Positions 1 to 11,053 of a stretch of 64,000 nucleotides of DNA are shown here, piece after piece. The first letter of the stretch is position 1. The number at the start of each line of letters is the position of its first letter. Location: NCBI GenBank assembly GCA_004335835.1, contig RWJK01000949.1, positions 53,220 through 117,219 of the forward strand. Direction: 5' to 3'. The position numbers and the translations under genes were made by a program. The DNA is from Scenedesmus sp. ARA3 (taxonomy: Eukaryota; Chlorophyta; Chlorophyceae; Sphaeropleales; Scenedesmaceae). The notes under the pieces were generated by a model. It was not told the origin of the DNA. It did not search any database and saw only the letters and a list, made by a program, of their open reading frames with translations.

Positions 1-39
1 CACCTGTGTCCTGTGGCTGTCTGTACACTGCTGCTGCAG

Positions 40-921
40 GGCAAGCGCAGCCTGTTCCTGGGCGCTGTGGGTGCTGGCGCGCGCATGAAGCTGGTGGTCA
101 ACATGGTCATGGGCAGCATGATGGGTGAGGAGCGCCGCTGCTGCAGCTGCTTCTTGAGCTTTGCAGGTTGCCAGCTGCTGCTGCTGCTGCTGCTGCTGCT
201 TCTTAAGCGTGTAGCTTAGCATTTTCTTGGCCAGCAGCATGCTCTGGCTCTGCGTGCTTCTCATGCCGGAAGCTGCACAGTTGCTTCGCATGCTTACCAC
301 GCATCTTCCATACATGCACCTTGCGCCTGGCTCACACGTGGTGCATGCGTGCGACACCTGACAGGTCTGTTCCACCGCCCGCCTGCTTGTCTGGCACTTG
401 GTGCTGCGTGCAGGCGCCTTCTGTGAGGGCATGGCTCTTGCTGACAGGGCCGGCCTGGCACAGTCTGACCTGCTGGACGTGCTGGGCCTGGGAGCCATGG
501 CCAACCCCATGTTTGCGCTCAAGGGGCCCGCGCTGCAGCAGCGCCAGTACCCGCCGGCATTTCCCTTGAAGCACCAGCAGAAGGACATGCGCCTGGCACT
601 GGCACTTGGGTGAGCTGGCGCAGCAGCGCGTGATGGTGCTTGTTGCTTGTGACAGGGTGGTTGTGTGCGGGTGCATGCAAGCAGGCCTAGCATGGCTAGC
701 ATTGTATCCTACTAGGATGGATGTTTGGTTGTGTTTGTCGGTGTACAGCCTGTCGCTGCTGCTGTGCGACCTGGGCGTTGTAACAAGCAGTGTGTAACTG
801 ATGCTGTTGAATGCTCGCGCCACAGACCGGCAACACCTGAGCTGCACTATCATCGAAGCCGCCCCTGCATCACTTCATGCACTCTGCATGCCGCATGTAC
901 ACCACTTGAGTGTGTGCTGAC

Positions 922-952
<31 letters not shown>

Positions 953-1105
953 AATGCGCGCTGCAGGGACGCCCTGGACCAGCCGCTGCCAGTGGCTGCA
1001 GCAGCCAACGAGGCTTACAAGCAGGCCAAGTCCAAGGGCTACGCTGATGCAGACTTTGCTGCAGTGTATGAGGCCACACAGATCTCCAACCTGAGCCTCA
1101 ACTGA
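40..1105 (+). CDS. GLYR1: Glyoxylate/succinic semialdehyde reductase-like, 3' end (beta-hydroxyacid dehydrogenase family)
   Basis: Only the last three exons lie in the window: 40-124, 414-609 and 967-1105 (TGA at 1103-1105). Phases 1 and 2 close exactly. The joined product begins GKRSLFLGAVGAGARMKLVV and ends in SLSLN. The segment GAGARMKLVVN carries the G-x(4)-K-x(3)-N pattern that holds the catalytic lysine in beta-hydroxyacid dehydrogenases. Further stretches, GAMANPMF and YPPAFPLKHQQKDMRLAL, are typical of the plant GLYR1/GLYR2 C-terminal helical domain. The family reduces glyoxylate and succinic semialdehyde with NADPH. The N-terminal Rossmann domain is outside the window, so cofactor choice and targeting cannot be read. 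The C-terminus has no SKL-type peroxisomal signal. Placement in the family is firm; choosing GLYR1 over a close relative is from remembered similarity. Confidence 0.85.
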
Positions 1106-3571
1106 TGCGTATTGGCCTTGCCTTCGTAATTGACGGACAGGAGTTCAGATGTCGTGTTGCATCTGATGACCAGCGCAGCTGCAGCACCGCTCGGCCTGTG
1201 GCGATTGCTGGCGTGGAGAGGCGTGAAGAGGGAGAGGTGTGGGAGAGAATGTCTTGCGACGTGAGAGTGAAGGGAGCGCATGCTGCAGCGAGCTGCTGAG
1301 GGTTTGTCCTGCAGGCTGTGACACATGTGCAATCAACTGCAGTTGTTGCGGGTGGTTGCTGTCCCGTATGAGCTCAGGGAGTGAGGGGACAGCTTGCAGT
1401 AAAAGCGCTGCGATCATTGCGGCAGGGAGGGTGCGCAGCACTGCAGAAGTGCTGGCAGTGGCAGCAGCATCGTGCATTATGGCAGATGGGTGTGCTGAGA
1501 GTTCAACAGCATCAGTTGGCAAGGCGTGTCTCGGCAAGCCAGCGGCTTCGCAGCACAGCGCAATCGCTGTGGTGATTGTTGCTGCAGCGCATGCTGTGCA
1601 AGAAATACGCCTGAGAGCGACCGTCTGTGCGCACCTGTTGTGGCGTCGGTGTGAGCGTGTGTGCGTCTGTGTCGCGGGGCAGGGCACACTGATGTGCTGC
1701 AGCAACAAGTTGTTGCTTCAAGAGTCCCGAAGAGGAAGCGTATTGACTGAGAGCGCAGTAACGACAGCCTGTGCGTCGTCTGAGAGCCGAGGGAGGGGTA
1801 CGCAGGAGCGAAGTTTGCTCAGCGCTGTGTGGTGCACTGGCTGCTGTCGAGTGCTGCTGACAGCATGCAGAGCAGCATGCGCCACATTGCATTTGGCAGA
1901 GTGTGCATGTCGGTAGGAGGGGTTTGTCAAGCTGAAGAGTTCCTTGGCTTGCGTTTCGGTGTAACAGCAGTGCTTCGACATGACCTTGCATGTGTGCATC
2001 TGGCTTAGTCCAAGGTCCATCATGGTTCTTTGTGCTGGTGCTTCTGTGCAGTGGTTTCAACCTGCGACCCTGAAGCACACAACATTGTTGTCAAGTGCTG
2101 TCTGTTCTGAGGTGGCCGTTGACAGTTCGTCTGGACAGAGACAACTGCTGCTGCATGAGCACATCGCTCTATCACAGGTTATGAGGGAGCTAGTGCATGC
2201 TCCGTGTGCAGCTTGGCCAGTTTGCAAGTCTGGCCTCTGCCTCAGAGCAGGGTGCAGCCACGACTATGGTACTCAGTACCGTACACAAGGCTTGTGTTGC
2301 GTGCTGACACTGTTCACATGCACATTACTTTGCTCGGCCCTTTGCCATGCTGGGACGCTGTGCTGCAGCTGCTGCTGCTTGCATGCACATGCAGTGCTGC
2401 GCCCTGTTTCATGACTGACAGCCTGTCCTGAGGACACCTGCAGTGTTGGCACTGTTTGCGGCCGTGTTGACAGTGTTTGTGCAGTGTCTGGTAAGCTCTG
2501 CATGCACCTTCTGGGTAGCTGGTGCTTGAGGGGTGTGGTGTCATGGCAGTCAGTCACCCGTTGCGTTCGAGCACCAAGCCGGGTGGTGAAGCTTGGTAAA
2601 GCTTGGCTGACCTCGCAGTGCACGTCGCGTGCAGGACGGTCTTGCGCATGCCTGCGCTGAGGTTGGCGCTGGTGACGGCAGCATGCTTGTACAGAGTTGG
2701 GGCCACAGGCAGCATGTGATGTGCATGTCTTTGGATCAATGCGATGGCCACGACGTATGCATATACTTGTAACAGAGAAATCATAATGTGACTCCTGCCA
2801 GTAGCATCACACTGCGGCATGCTGCCAAAGCATGTGCATGCAGCTGCACAGGTCCGAGTCTAGTATAGCCACCATTTGGTTGCGACTGCTTGCCAAGCAC
2901 ACTGTGCTGTGTGCTGTGACGTACTGCAGCGTATGCAATACGAACAGTGTTCAAAATATTGCGTTGAAGGTTCCTGCAAGTCTGCAGGCTGTGCCATAAG
3001 TATCCTGTAAGTTCACTGCCACCGCCTGCCAAGGGAGCAGGTTCTTTTCGATGGCAGCACAATGCTGCCGCCATTTGATCCTGGTGGTTGAAGTTCTTGT
3101 GCAGCCAGCCTGTTCTGTTGCCGCAGGGACGCTGGAATCTCATCAACAATGGTTCCAAGTGGAAGGGTGCTAATGACTTGGAAAGCAAGGTGCAATGGCA
3201 TCAACGTGTGCTGATTCACTGCGCTGAACATGACTCACCGGGGGTTTGCGGTCTTGTTAGACCCCGGGCTTGTCCACGCGTTGAGTGGCTCAAGAGCCAA
3301 TCGTTACAAACACAATCTGCTTCTGCAAATCGTTGTCGGTGCGCCGCAGCGCAATCAGGCTACCCGATAGACAGGTCAGCACGGTATGACAATTGTCATC
3401 CACGACCTTCGTGATTCGGCGCATTTACCCGCTCCGTTATTGCAAGCTGCCACGTTGCCTGTTTGATCAATGACATCGATGCTATTCTACAGCTGTACTC
3501 TTCGTTTAGTGTGCCTCCGAAACTGAGACTTGCTCGGCAGATAAACCAGTCCCTGCGTTTAATTAGTTGTG
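1106..3571. other. Intergenic: 3' flank of GLYR1-like gene and upstream region of the RING-CH gene
   Basis: No ORF here shows recognisable protein sequence; the short frames are rich in Cys, Ala and His from CTG/GCA-rich DNA and look spurious. TGTAA, the usual green-algal poly(A) signal, occurs at about 1960-1964. It could end the GLYR1-like transcript with a long 3' UTR. A GC-rich hairpin sits at 3238-3276. Base composition becomes less CTG-rich from about 3.3 kb, just before the RING-CH start. Confidence 0.5.
3238..3276. repeat. Nested inverted repeat (hairpin)
   Basis: The outer arms CCGGGG and CCCCGG enclose an inner perfect hairpin GGTCT-TGTT-AGACC. It lies about 300 bases upstream of the RING-CH start codon. 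The function is unknown; it could be a structured 5' UTR or chance. Confidence 0.4.
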
Positions 3572-5289
3572 ATGACAATGACGATGGATAGCTTGGAGAA
3601 CGACGTACATAGCCATGCCAGCAGCGATTGCGACAGCGAGGACTTCGACGTGTGCTTCATCTGCCTCGATGGTCCCCGCCAGCAAGAGCCTCTTGTGTCT
3701 CCGTGCATCTGCCCAAGGAAGGTTCACGCGGCCTGCTTGGCCAAGTGGCAGCTCAACTGTGCGGGCAAAGAGTAGGTGGACAACTCGACGGGCTCTGCAG
3801 CCTCGGGCTGTTGTGACCTATGTAGACCATTGCGACAGTCTTGTTGTTGCGTTTGAAGCCTCGCAGATGAGAGCAGGCAGCCATCTGCTGGGCGGGCTAG
3901 TAACCTCAGCAAACTTGGTATCGGCCAGTCCTTACGGCCACCCTATCACCCTGCCACTGCTCAAACTGATCGATCTGTTTGTTCTGTATGCAGTGAGGAG
4001 ACGCGTTGCCGCTTCTGCCACTCAGTGCTGCCGGACTGGCGCCCAGCTCTGACCCCGCAGCAGCTGAAGCCCGCAGCCAGCGTGATGTCTGTGCGGTACC
4101 GAGGCGTGACTTACAGGATCACGTACACGCCTGGCCCTGACGGGCTGGAGCACTTCCTGGCCACGCTGCAGGCCATAGGCATCAAGGTAGCCAGCGCCAG
4201 CCAGGTCACCTTCCTGTGCCGCTCGCCGGATACAGGTGTGTGCTGCTGCTGCCTTGCGCTGCTTAAGCATCGTTTTGGTGCTCTTCTAAGACACTGGCAG
4301 AGTGCTGTGTGGCTGCTGGTGTGATTGGTGGGCCACATGTGCGGGTGTCGCGCAGTGAGTCGGCGCTGTGACGGGCCATGCATGCTGCTGGCACAGCTGT
4401 GGCTGCATAGCGCATGGTGCATGTGGCTGCTGCATGGCTGCGAATAGGTTGCGGCTGAGCCTGCTGCAAGTTGAGCTTGCCATCTGCTCGCAACCAGATT
4501 ACCTTATGTACAAGTGCTATTGATGGCTGGCTACTTCAGCGGGGCGGCTCATCGCTGCTTTCTTGAGTACGGGTGCAAACTACCCATGTGCAGGGCTCCC
4601 ACAGTACGTGTCAGCGCGCGCGCTGTTTGCATGCTGCTGCATGTTGCCCATCGAACAAGCTGCGGCCAATGACCGTCGGCCAGTACCTGCAGCCACACTG
4701 TCCACTCCTGCTGCTGACACGTGCTGCTGACACGTGCTGCTGCTGCGTTGTTCCTGCAGGCGAGGAGATGTCGCTGAAGGGCCTCAAGGCCTTTGACGCG
4801 GCAGCCTACTGCGCCTCCATCACAGCCGCCAAGCGCGTGCAGAAGGACGCAGACAAGCGCCAGCGCAAGCTCGCGGCGCAGCAGCAGCACCTGCAGCAGC
4901 AGCAGCAGCAGCATGACGTGGACGCATCACCACACTCGGATCATGACCTGGGTGTGCGGCCCGAGGCAGGCCCAGACTCGCCACGCTCCGCAAACTGGTG
5001 CAACGACAGCAGGCGCACAGCACACGTGCATGCAGAGGCCGTCGGCAGCGGCGCAGGCAGGCGCGGCGCGTCATCGTCTGCTGCAGCAGCGCGCGAGCAT
5101 GCCAGCCGCGCACACGCAGCATTCTACACCGCAGCAGCAGGCAGCAGCGGCAACCTGGCAGCTGCAGGCGCAGTAGCAGCACAGCAGCAGCAGCAGCAGC
5201 AGGCTGTTGCAGCCAGCTGGTGGCGCCGTGCTCTCGCTTGCGTGCACCTGGCCCCCCAGCAGCAAAGCAGGCAGCGCACTGCAGCATAA
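3572..5289 (+). CDS. RING-CH (RINGv/MARCH-type) zinc-finger protein
   Basis: Three exons, 3572-3771, 3994-4235 and 4760-5289, join in phase 2 and phase 1 to give about 323 residues ending at TAA. The start is the first ATG of a close cluster (MTMTMDSLEND); an acidic Ser/Asp stretch follows. Residues about 26-80 form a C4HC3 RING-variant: CFIC, then CIC, HAAC, and after the first intron CRFC. This fold binds two zinc ions and usually recruits an E2, so a ubiquitin-ligase role is inferred. The exon 2 segment from SVRYRGVTYRIT to FLCRSP looks like a compact conserved domain I cannot name. Exon 3 is basic (AAKRVQKDADKRQRKLA) and then low complexity, with Gln, Ala and His runs. There are no transmembrane helices, unlike animal MARCH ligases, so it is probably soluble. 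Confidence 0.85.
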
Positions 5290-8200
5290 GCACGCAGTGA
5301 TGGTTTTGTGTGTCAGTCTTCCTGCTTCTGCTGCTGCGCTAGTGTGGCGCCTGGCCAGCTGTCACTGCTGCATAGGCTTGTTTGCATAGAGCAAGTGTAC
5401 AATTTCGCTCGTGCGCGGGCGTGGGCGCATTCCAACAGTCGTGCTATTGATTGCCAGCAGTTTCGGCTGCAAGTGTGCCACGTTGTTAATCTTCACGCTG
5501 AAGTGTTGCGTGCGCACACCATAGTGTTTGTATCCCTTGCAGCCTTCAGCGGTTCTACTGTTTTTTGTCTGCATCATGATGTGTGGTAATGCCTCAGCAC
5601 CTTTACGGTCTGTACTATTCTATGCTCGTCCGCAGCTGTTACTGCTTCAGTTCAATCCTCAAGGATTTTCATCTCACACAAAACCTCATCTCCTGTGTGG
5701 CTATCGAATGTGCTGGAAGTGTTGCGCGCAGCATTCTGTGGCCAAGGCTGGTGCTGCTTTGTGAAGAGGCAGCAAGAGGCAGGAACGGGCGATGCATGGT
5801 TGCAGGTGACCCCGTCTGTTGCCTGTGTCATATGCGTGCCTGCTACTACGCGGAGACTTCAGTGCGTATATCTGGGCACAGGAAGCGTCGGTGTGCAAGC
5901 CAGAAACTTGCAGGTGCATCATTTCTCTGCACGCAAGCGGCAGAGTGCTGCTGCTCGTGCAGGTTACTGCAGCTGGGCTACGGCAGAGCTGCGCGTGCAT
6001 GCATGTTTCACAGCTGCATACCACCTTTGCGTGGGCTCAGCGTCACTTCTTGGTCAGCGGCGTCTACATGCTGCCACAGTACACACAACAACACATCTGC
6101 ATTCTTGCACACATGACGGGCAACAGGATGGGATGCAATGAGACCGTCCTTCTGCTCTATTGCTTACTTTGGGGCAGTCGCTTCGCTGCGGGCACTGCGC
6201 TTTGTGCGCCACGCTGCGCGTGCCATGTTGATTTTTGCTGTTCCGACATGGTGCTGTAGTGCAGGGTGAGGCGGTGTTTTTGCGGGGCGTTGCGTGGTGC
6301 GGGTTTTGTGTTTCAGGTGCTGGAGGCTGTGTGTCTTTTGGGATGCATGTCCAGGTTGTGGCGAGCAGCATCAGCTTTGAGTATCGGGCTGTCAGCTATT
6401 GCCGCTGCCCGGGTGTATTGTCCAGTTGCATCACAGCCTATGACAGTTCATGTGCTGGTTTCTTTGCATCGATGGCTGGGCTGGCACACATGTGTGTGTT
6501 TCATTGATACCTCTTTTTGGTGTGCATGTACAAGAATTGGTGCAGACCTTGCGCCACGCTAGCAACTTAGTATGACATGGCAAGGTCAGCAGCTGCAACG
6601 CTGCCGTGACTGCCGCCTCTGTATACGTGTAGCACTACACTTTTGGTATCGCTTCAGCAATGTGGGTGTGTTTGCATGCATCTCCACCGGTGCGGATGGT
6701 GTATCTTGACAATTAGGGTGGGGCGTACTGTCAGCTGTGTTTGGTGGTTCAGCTCAGGGGTTGCTCAGCAGCGGGTAGTAGCAAAGTAAAACAGCATGAG
6801 GGTGGATGATGTGGTGGTACGGCTTGGCGGGTGCAGCTGGCCTTGTTCAAAGTGCTGGCTGAAACGCCAGGGCAATCGTGTAGGCATTTCTGCGGCTGTG
6901 CACAGCCCTTTCGCTTTGTGATGCCTGAATGGTGTCCTGCTTCTGCAGCAAATTCTGTGCAGGCGTGGCTTGTGCTGCATAAACTGTGTGATGCAGCGGA
7001 ATGCGCTGTTCCGTCCTGCTGTCCTGCCGATCTACGCACTGCTTGCATGCAACAACACGTGCGTCAACCTGCGTTGATCTGCTGGCAGCAAGGAATTCCC
7101 TTCCAGGGGCATGCGTTCACGGAACGCTGCACGTTTTTGTGTGTGGTTTCCTTGTCTGGTGCAGGTGCTACTTTATTACAATTCATGTGCAGTGCAGTGG
7201 TACCCATCGGGGGCTGACTTCATGCAAACTCAATCATCAGCATGTACTGCTGCTGCTACTATTGCCGGTTGCTTCGAACGAGCAATGCGGCACACAGTCC
7301 TCCCATTTGGCGTACAGCGGCACGGTGCAGATGCTTTTCTGTGGCATAGGCTTGGCATGCATGGATTGCTGCAGCAATGTTATCGAGCCACTTTGCATAG
7401 CGACAGATCATCTGTTGACGCGCCAGTGGCCAGCAGATGCGTTGCCTTACTTAAATGGAGTGAGCTGGCAACGCTGTTGGCAACGATGTCCATCCCTGTA
7501 CATTGTTCAATCGCATTGTGTTCTTTTTTGCCGTGCTGGCAATTGTGACCTACCTGTTCTTTACACTGTCATAGTCCCATCCACCATCCACCCAGCGGCC
7601 ACTTGCAGCGGCCCTGACAATTGCAGCTCACAGCTTCTGTCTGCAACGTAAGCGCAGCAGCAGGGAGAGAATGGGGATGAACCAGGTGCATCGTGTTTAA
7701 CTGGACTTCGCTCCACGAGATCGTCGTCTGCAATCTTTATACTGCTAGGACCACAGCCCTAGCAGGGCTACAGCCTGTAGCTGTTGTGCCCGCTCAAATT
7801 CGGTCACGACGTTTAGCGACCCGGCAGCAATTGAGCAGTTACCAGGTTAGTAGCGCAGATAGCTGTGTACTGGAACCGCTGTACAGCCGATGATTGCTCC
7901 AGCAAGCACTTGATCAGTGGCGAAAGCAGCCGAGAGTTCAGGCGCGCGCCAGAGGGGTGCCTGAACGCAGGAAGCAGCTGATACAATGCTGAGGCTTCGA
8001 GTTGGGTTGCAAGTGGCCAGATGATATACCACATGGCCTCAGGCTGGATGATAGCTGCTGCAGGTGCGTTGTCAGCAGAAGAGCTGTTGCGTAATGAGCA
8101 TAATCCCTGCCTTTTGCGTCTAGCACGCAACAGCTCAGATAGGTTTTGTGTTTCATGCTCTAAAACTCGTGAAATCACGCTTAGTGCGGCTGGTACGCCT

Positions 8201-8319
8201 GCTAGTGTCACTACTTCGACATCTGCTCCTGCTGCTGCTGCTGCTGGTGCTGCTGCTGGTGGTGCTGCTGCTGGTGCTGCTGCGTTGCTGCTGCTGGTGC
8301 CGCTGTCCCTGCACTGCAG
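5290..8319. other. Long interval without a supported exon
   Basis: This holds the 3' flank of the RING-CH gene and, probably, the missing 5' exon or exons of the next plus-strand gene. That gene's first recognisable exon (8320) needs one upstream coding base. No upstream exon can be picked with confidence. Open frames at 5583-6116, 7001-7651 and 8021-8494 have Cys/Ala/His-rich content and no domain. A CTG run at about 8227-8300 precedes the acceptor at 8319 and probably belongs to an intron. Confidence 0.4.
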
Positions 8320-9964
8320 GTTGGGCCTTTGCTTTCTTCAATGCAAAGACACAGGAAGAGCGCAAGGCGAGGATAGAGCGAGTCAACCAGCAGGTCAGCA
8401 GCTGAGCATGGCACATGCAGTACATGCACTCCCAATGCGACACACTGAACCACAGATAGGTCCTGCATGCTGTCACACCTGCCCAGGCTTTTGAATACAG
8501 AGTTTGCATTGTAATTGTAAGCAGTGGACCGAAGCGGGTGTCAAAATAATGTATCCTACTAGGCCCACAGGTGTGTTACCTAACGCAGCATGCACCACCG
8601 CAGCATACTGACACCTCGTGCAGCAGGCTGCTGGCAGCTACAGCGTTGCGCGCACCTGGCAGCAGCTGCAAGAAGCCGCCTATCATTCAGACAACAACAG
8701 GCACACCACGGTGCCCATCTCACTCGCAGCATCATGGCTGCTGGGACAGCGCTGCATCCCTTTGTGGGTGATGACTTGCTCCTTGGATCTATGCACTGCT
8801 GCTGCTGCTGCTGCCGCTGCTGCCGCTGCCGCCGCTGCAGCTGAGGGACTTTTATGGGCCTCTGCTGGCATGTGTGACAGCAACAAAGAGTGCCTACGAT
8901 GCCATGGTGGGTGACAGCTGCTGCTGCCGTGGAGGATATCACATCGACACAAGGGCAGCAATGCTGTAGTTGCATGTGCTGTCATGTGGCTAAGATGCAG
9001 CTGAGACAGCAGCGCAGGGCACGGTCCTTCATTTCTATTCTGGAGCCACCAGCAGTAGCCGGCCGTGCGCAGCTCAATGATGCATCGAAGAGTCTTCTTG
9101 CGCACGGCCTGTGCATCCTGCCCACTCACTTGCGTCGCTTGGTTGCAATGCGCGGTAGGCTTTTCCTTGTATATGAGACACAGGACATATGCACAGGTGA
9201 CATTGGCGCATGCTTTGTTCAACTGCAGCTGCATACTACCACACAGCTCGGCCAAACCCCCCTAGGGCCACATACCACACAAAATACTTAGCAAGGGCAG
9301 CTACAGCCACACCCATGGTTGTGCTGGTGGGCTCTGCACTGCGCTGTGCTGATGCCAATCTACACTGCCATGGCTGAACTGCTAGTTTGTGATGATGATG
9401 ATGTCACCACTGCGCTGTGCCGCACTGACTTGTGTTGCATCTCTGTGCAGGTGCGGCAGCACAGCCCTGACGGCACGCTGCAGCGCTTCCAGGAGCTGTG
9501 CATGGCTGAGCCCAGCGGCCCACAAGCAGCAGCATACAAGTGAGGACCACGGGAGCCACGGCCATCATCTGCGCAGCGCTTGTTGTGTTGGATCACTCCT
9601 GCAAGGCGGCAGCTGCAGGAGTGTGGACTGGACTTGTTCATACAAAGGTTGTGGCAGTACTGCCACGCCACACTAGTGTTTGGCACAGGATGCAGCGCGC
9701 CCACGTCTGCAGCTAGGACGCAATCAGTTTATCCTGCCGCACAATGATGTCCAAACTTGCTTGCTCCTGTGTACTGCTGCTGCTGCTGCTGCTGGTGCTG
9801 CGCAGGATCTGGATGGAGAAGGTGCTGCAGCCTCTGAATGAGAAGGCTGCGGGCATCATTGCGGAGCACATCGACCTGCTGGACGCGCAGCACGTGGTGC
9901 CGGAGCTGCTGCAGCTGGTGGCACACGTGTCAGCCATGCGCGTCATCCTCGCCAGGTGGGCCGT

Positions 9965-10054
<90 letters not shown>

Positions 10055-11053
10055 GCAGCAGCAGCAGCGGTTGTTGCTTGTAGGCATGGCAGTCGGCTTC
10101 TGACGCGCGTGCGTGAACTACAGCGGTACCTATCGGCCAGTTGTGTAGTGTTGGCTGGCACCTTCGCAGAGTCGCAGCATATGTTGGGGGTTGCGCATGC
10201 ACATGGTGGCTTTGTTGGTTGGTGCTGTTGATGGCACGTGACTGTGAGTGGCAATCCTGGCTAGGTGGATGGATGGACAACGCATGCAACCCCAGGCATT
10301 GGACCGATGGCTGAAGGAGCAGCGGCAGTACCAGCAGCAGCAACTTGATCCAGAATGTGTGTACGCCATTCCTGCCTGCCGCTGCCATGTGTGTCTCGTC
10401 GTCGGCTAGGCCCAAGACATAGTCCAGTGAGTGCAGACGGCGTTTGCTAGCGGCATGAATGCACACCTTGCACCTGTTGTGTGCATGCTGTCCTTTGCAT
10501 GTAAACACGAATGCAGCACCACCCAGCTCTGCATTTGCTCGTGCTGTGTGTGCTGTGTGCTGCTTCAGGTGGCAGGATGGCGAGCCTGGCCCCTTTTATG
10601 GCTCGATGATTTCGTACCCGGATAAGCTGCGTGAGTGAGCCTTGGCTTTGCTTGGTGCAGCCTTGCTGTACACATGAAGACAACAAGCCACAAACATCTG
10701 CATATCATGTCATTGTTAACAGCCTGTCAGGCACAGTGCCTTGCCAGCAAGGACAGCAGCAGAGCTGGCAGCCACGTCATCATCAGTTGTGGCGGCCGCC
10801 ATACTTCAGCTGGTGTTTCATTGTTCAGCTGCGGCCCTACTCCGGGCTATTCATGCGCAGGCCGGCTATCAATGCTCTACAACCGCAACAGCTGCACGTT
10901 GCTGCCTGCCTGCACTGCTGTGCTGCTGCTGCTCTTGCAGGGGAGTTTGTGATCACCGAGTTTGCGCGCATCAAGGCCAAGCAGGCGGGCCTGCTGGGAT
11001 TCAAGCCGCCCTTTGCACACAGCACGCTGCCGCAGCTGCGCTCAAAGCTGTGA
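8320..11053 (+). CDS. Conserved protein of unknown function, 5' end not identified
   Basis: Six exons are recovered: 8320-8393, 8841-8906, 9451-9539, 9806-9955, 10569-10630 and 10941-11053 (TGA). Every junction has GT...AG and the phases close, giving at least 184 residues. The chain runs WAFAFFNAKTQEERKARIE, then VNQQLRDFYGPLLACV, AYDAMVRQHSPDG, IWMEKVLQPLNEKAAGII, and ends TLPQLRSKL. A pattern of a basic helix, then 'N-x-QL-x-x-YGPL-x-A', then a helical domain with 'E..DLLD....P.LLQL..HV' matches a family I know from uncharacterised proteins of algae, fungi and bacteria. I have no function for it. The first seen residues are hydrophobic and may be the end of a membrane segment encoded upstream. 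The start codon is not identified. Intron 4 (9956-10568) carries a long CAG run. Confidence 0.75.
9966..10052 (+). repeat. (CAG)29 microsatellite in an intron
   Basis: Twenty-nine uninterrupted CAG units start ten bases after the GT donor at 9956-9957. An interrupted tail (CGG, CAG) continues to about 10070. It is noncoding in the exon model, although all three frames are open across it and give poly-Gln, poly-Ala or poly-Ser. Confidence 0.9.

Noticed and set aside
9713..10508. Poly-Cys, poly-Ala and poly-Leu frames around 10 kb
   Set aside because: They arise from reading the intronic CAG run in other frames; flanking residues show no conserved sequence.
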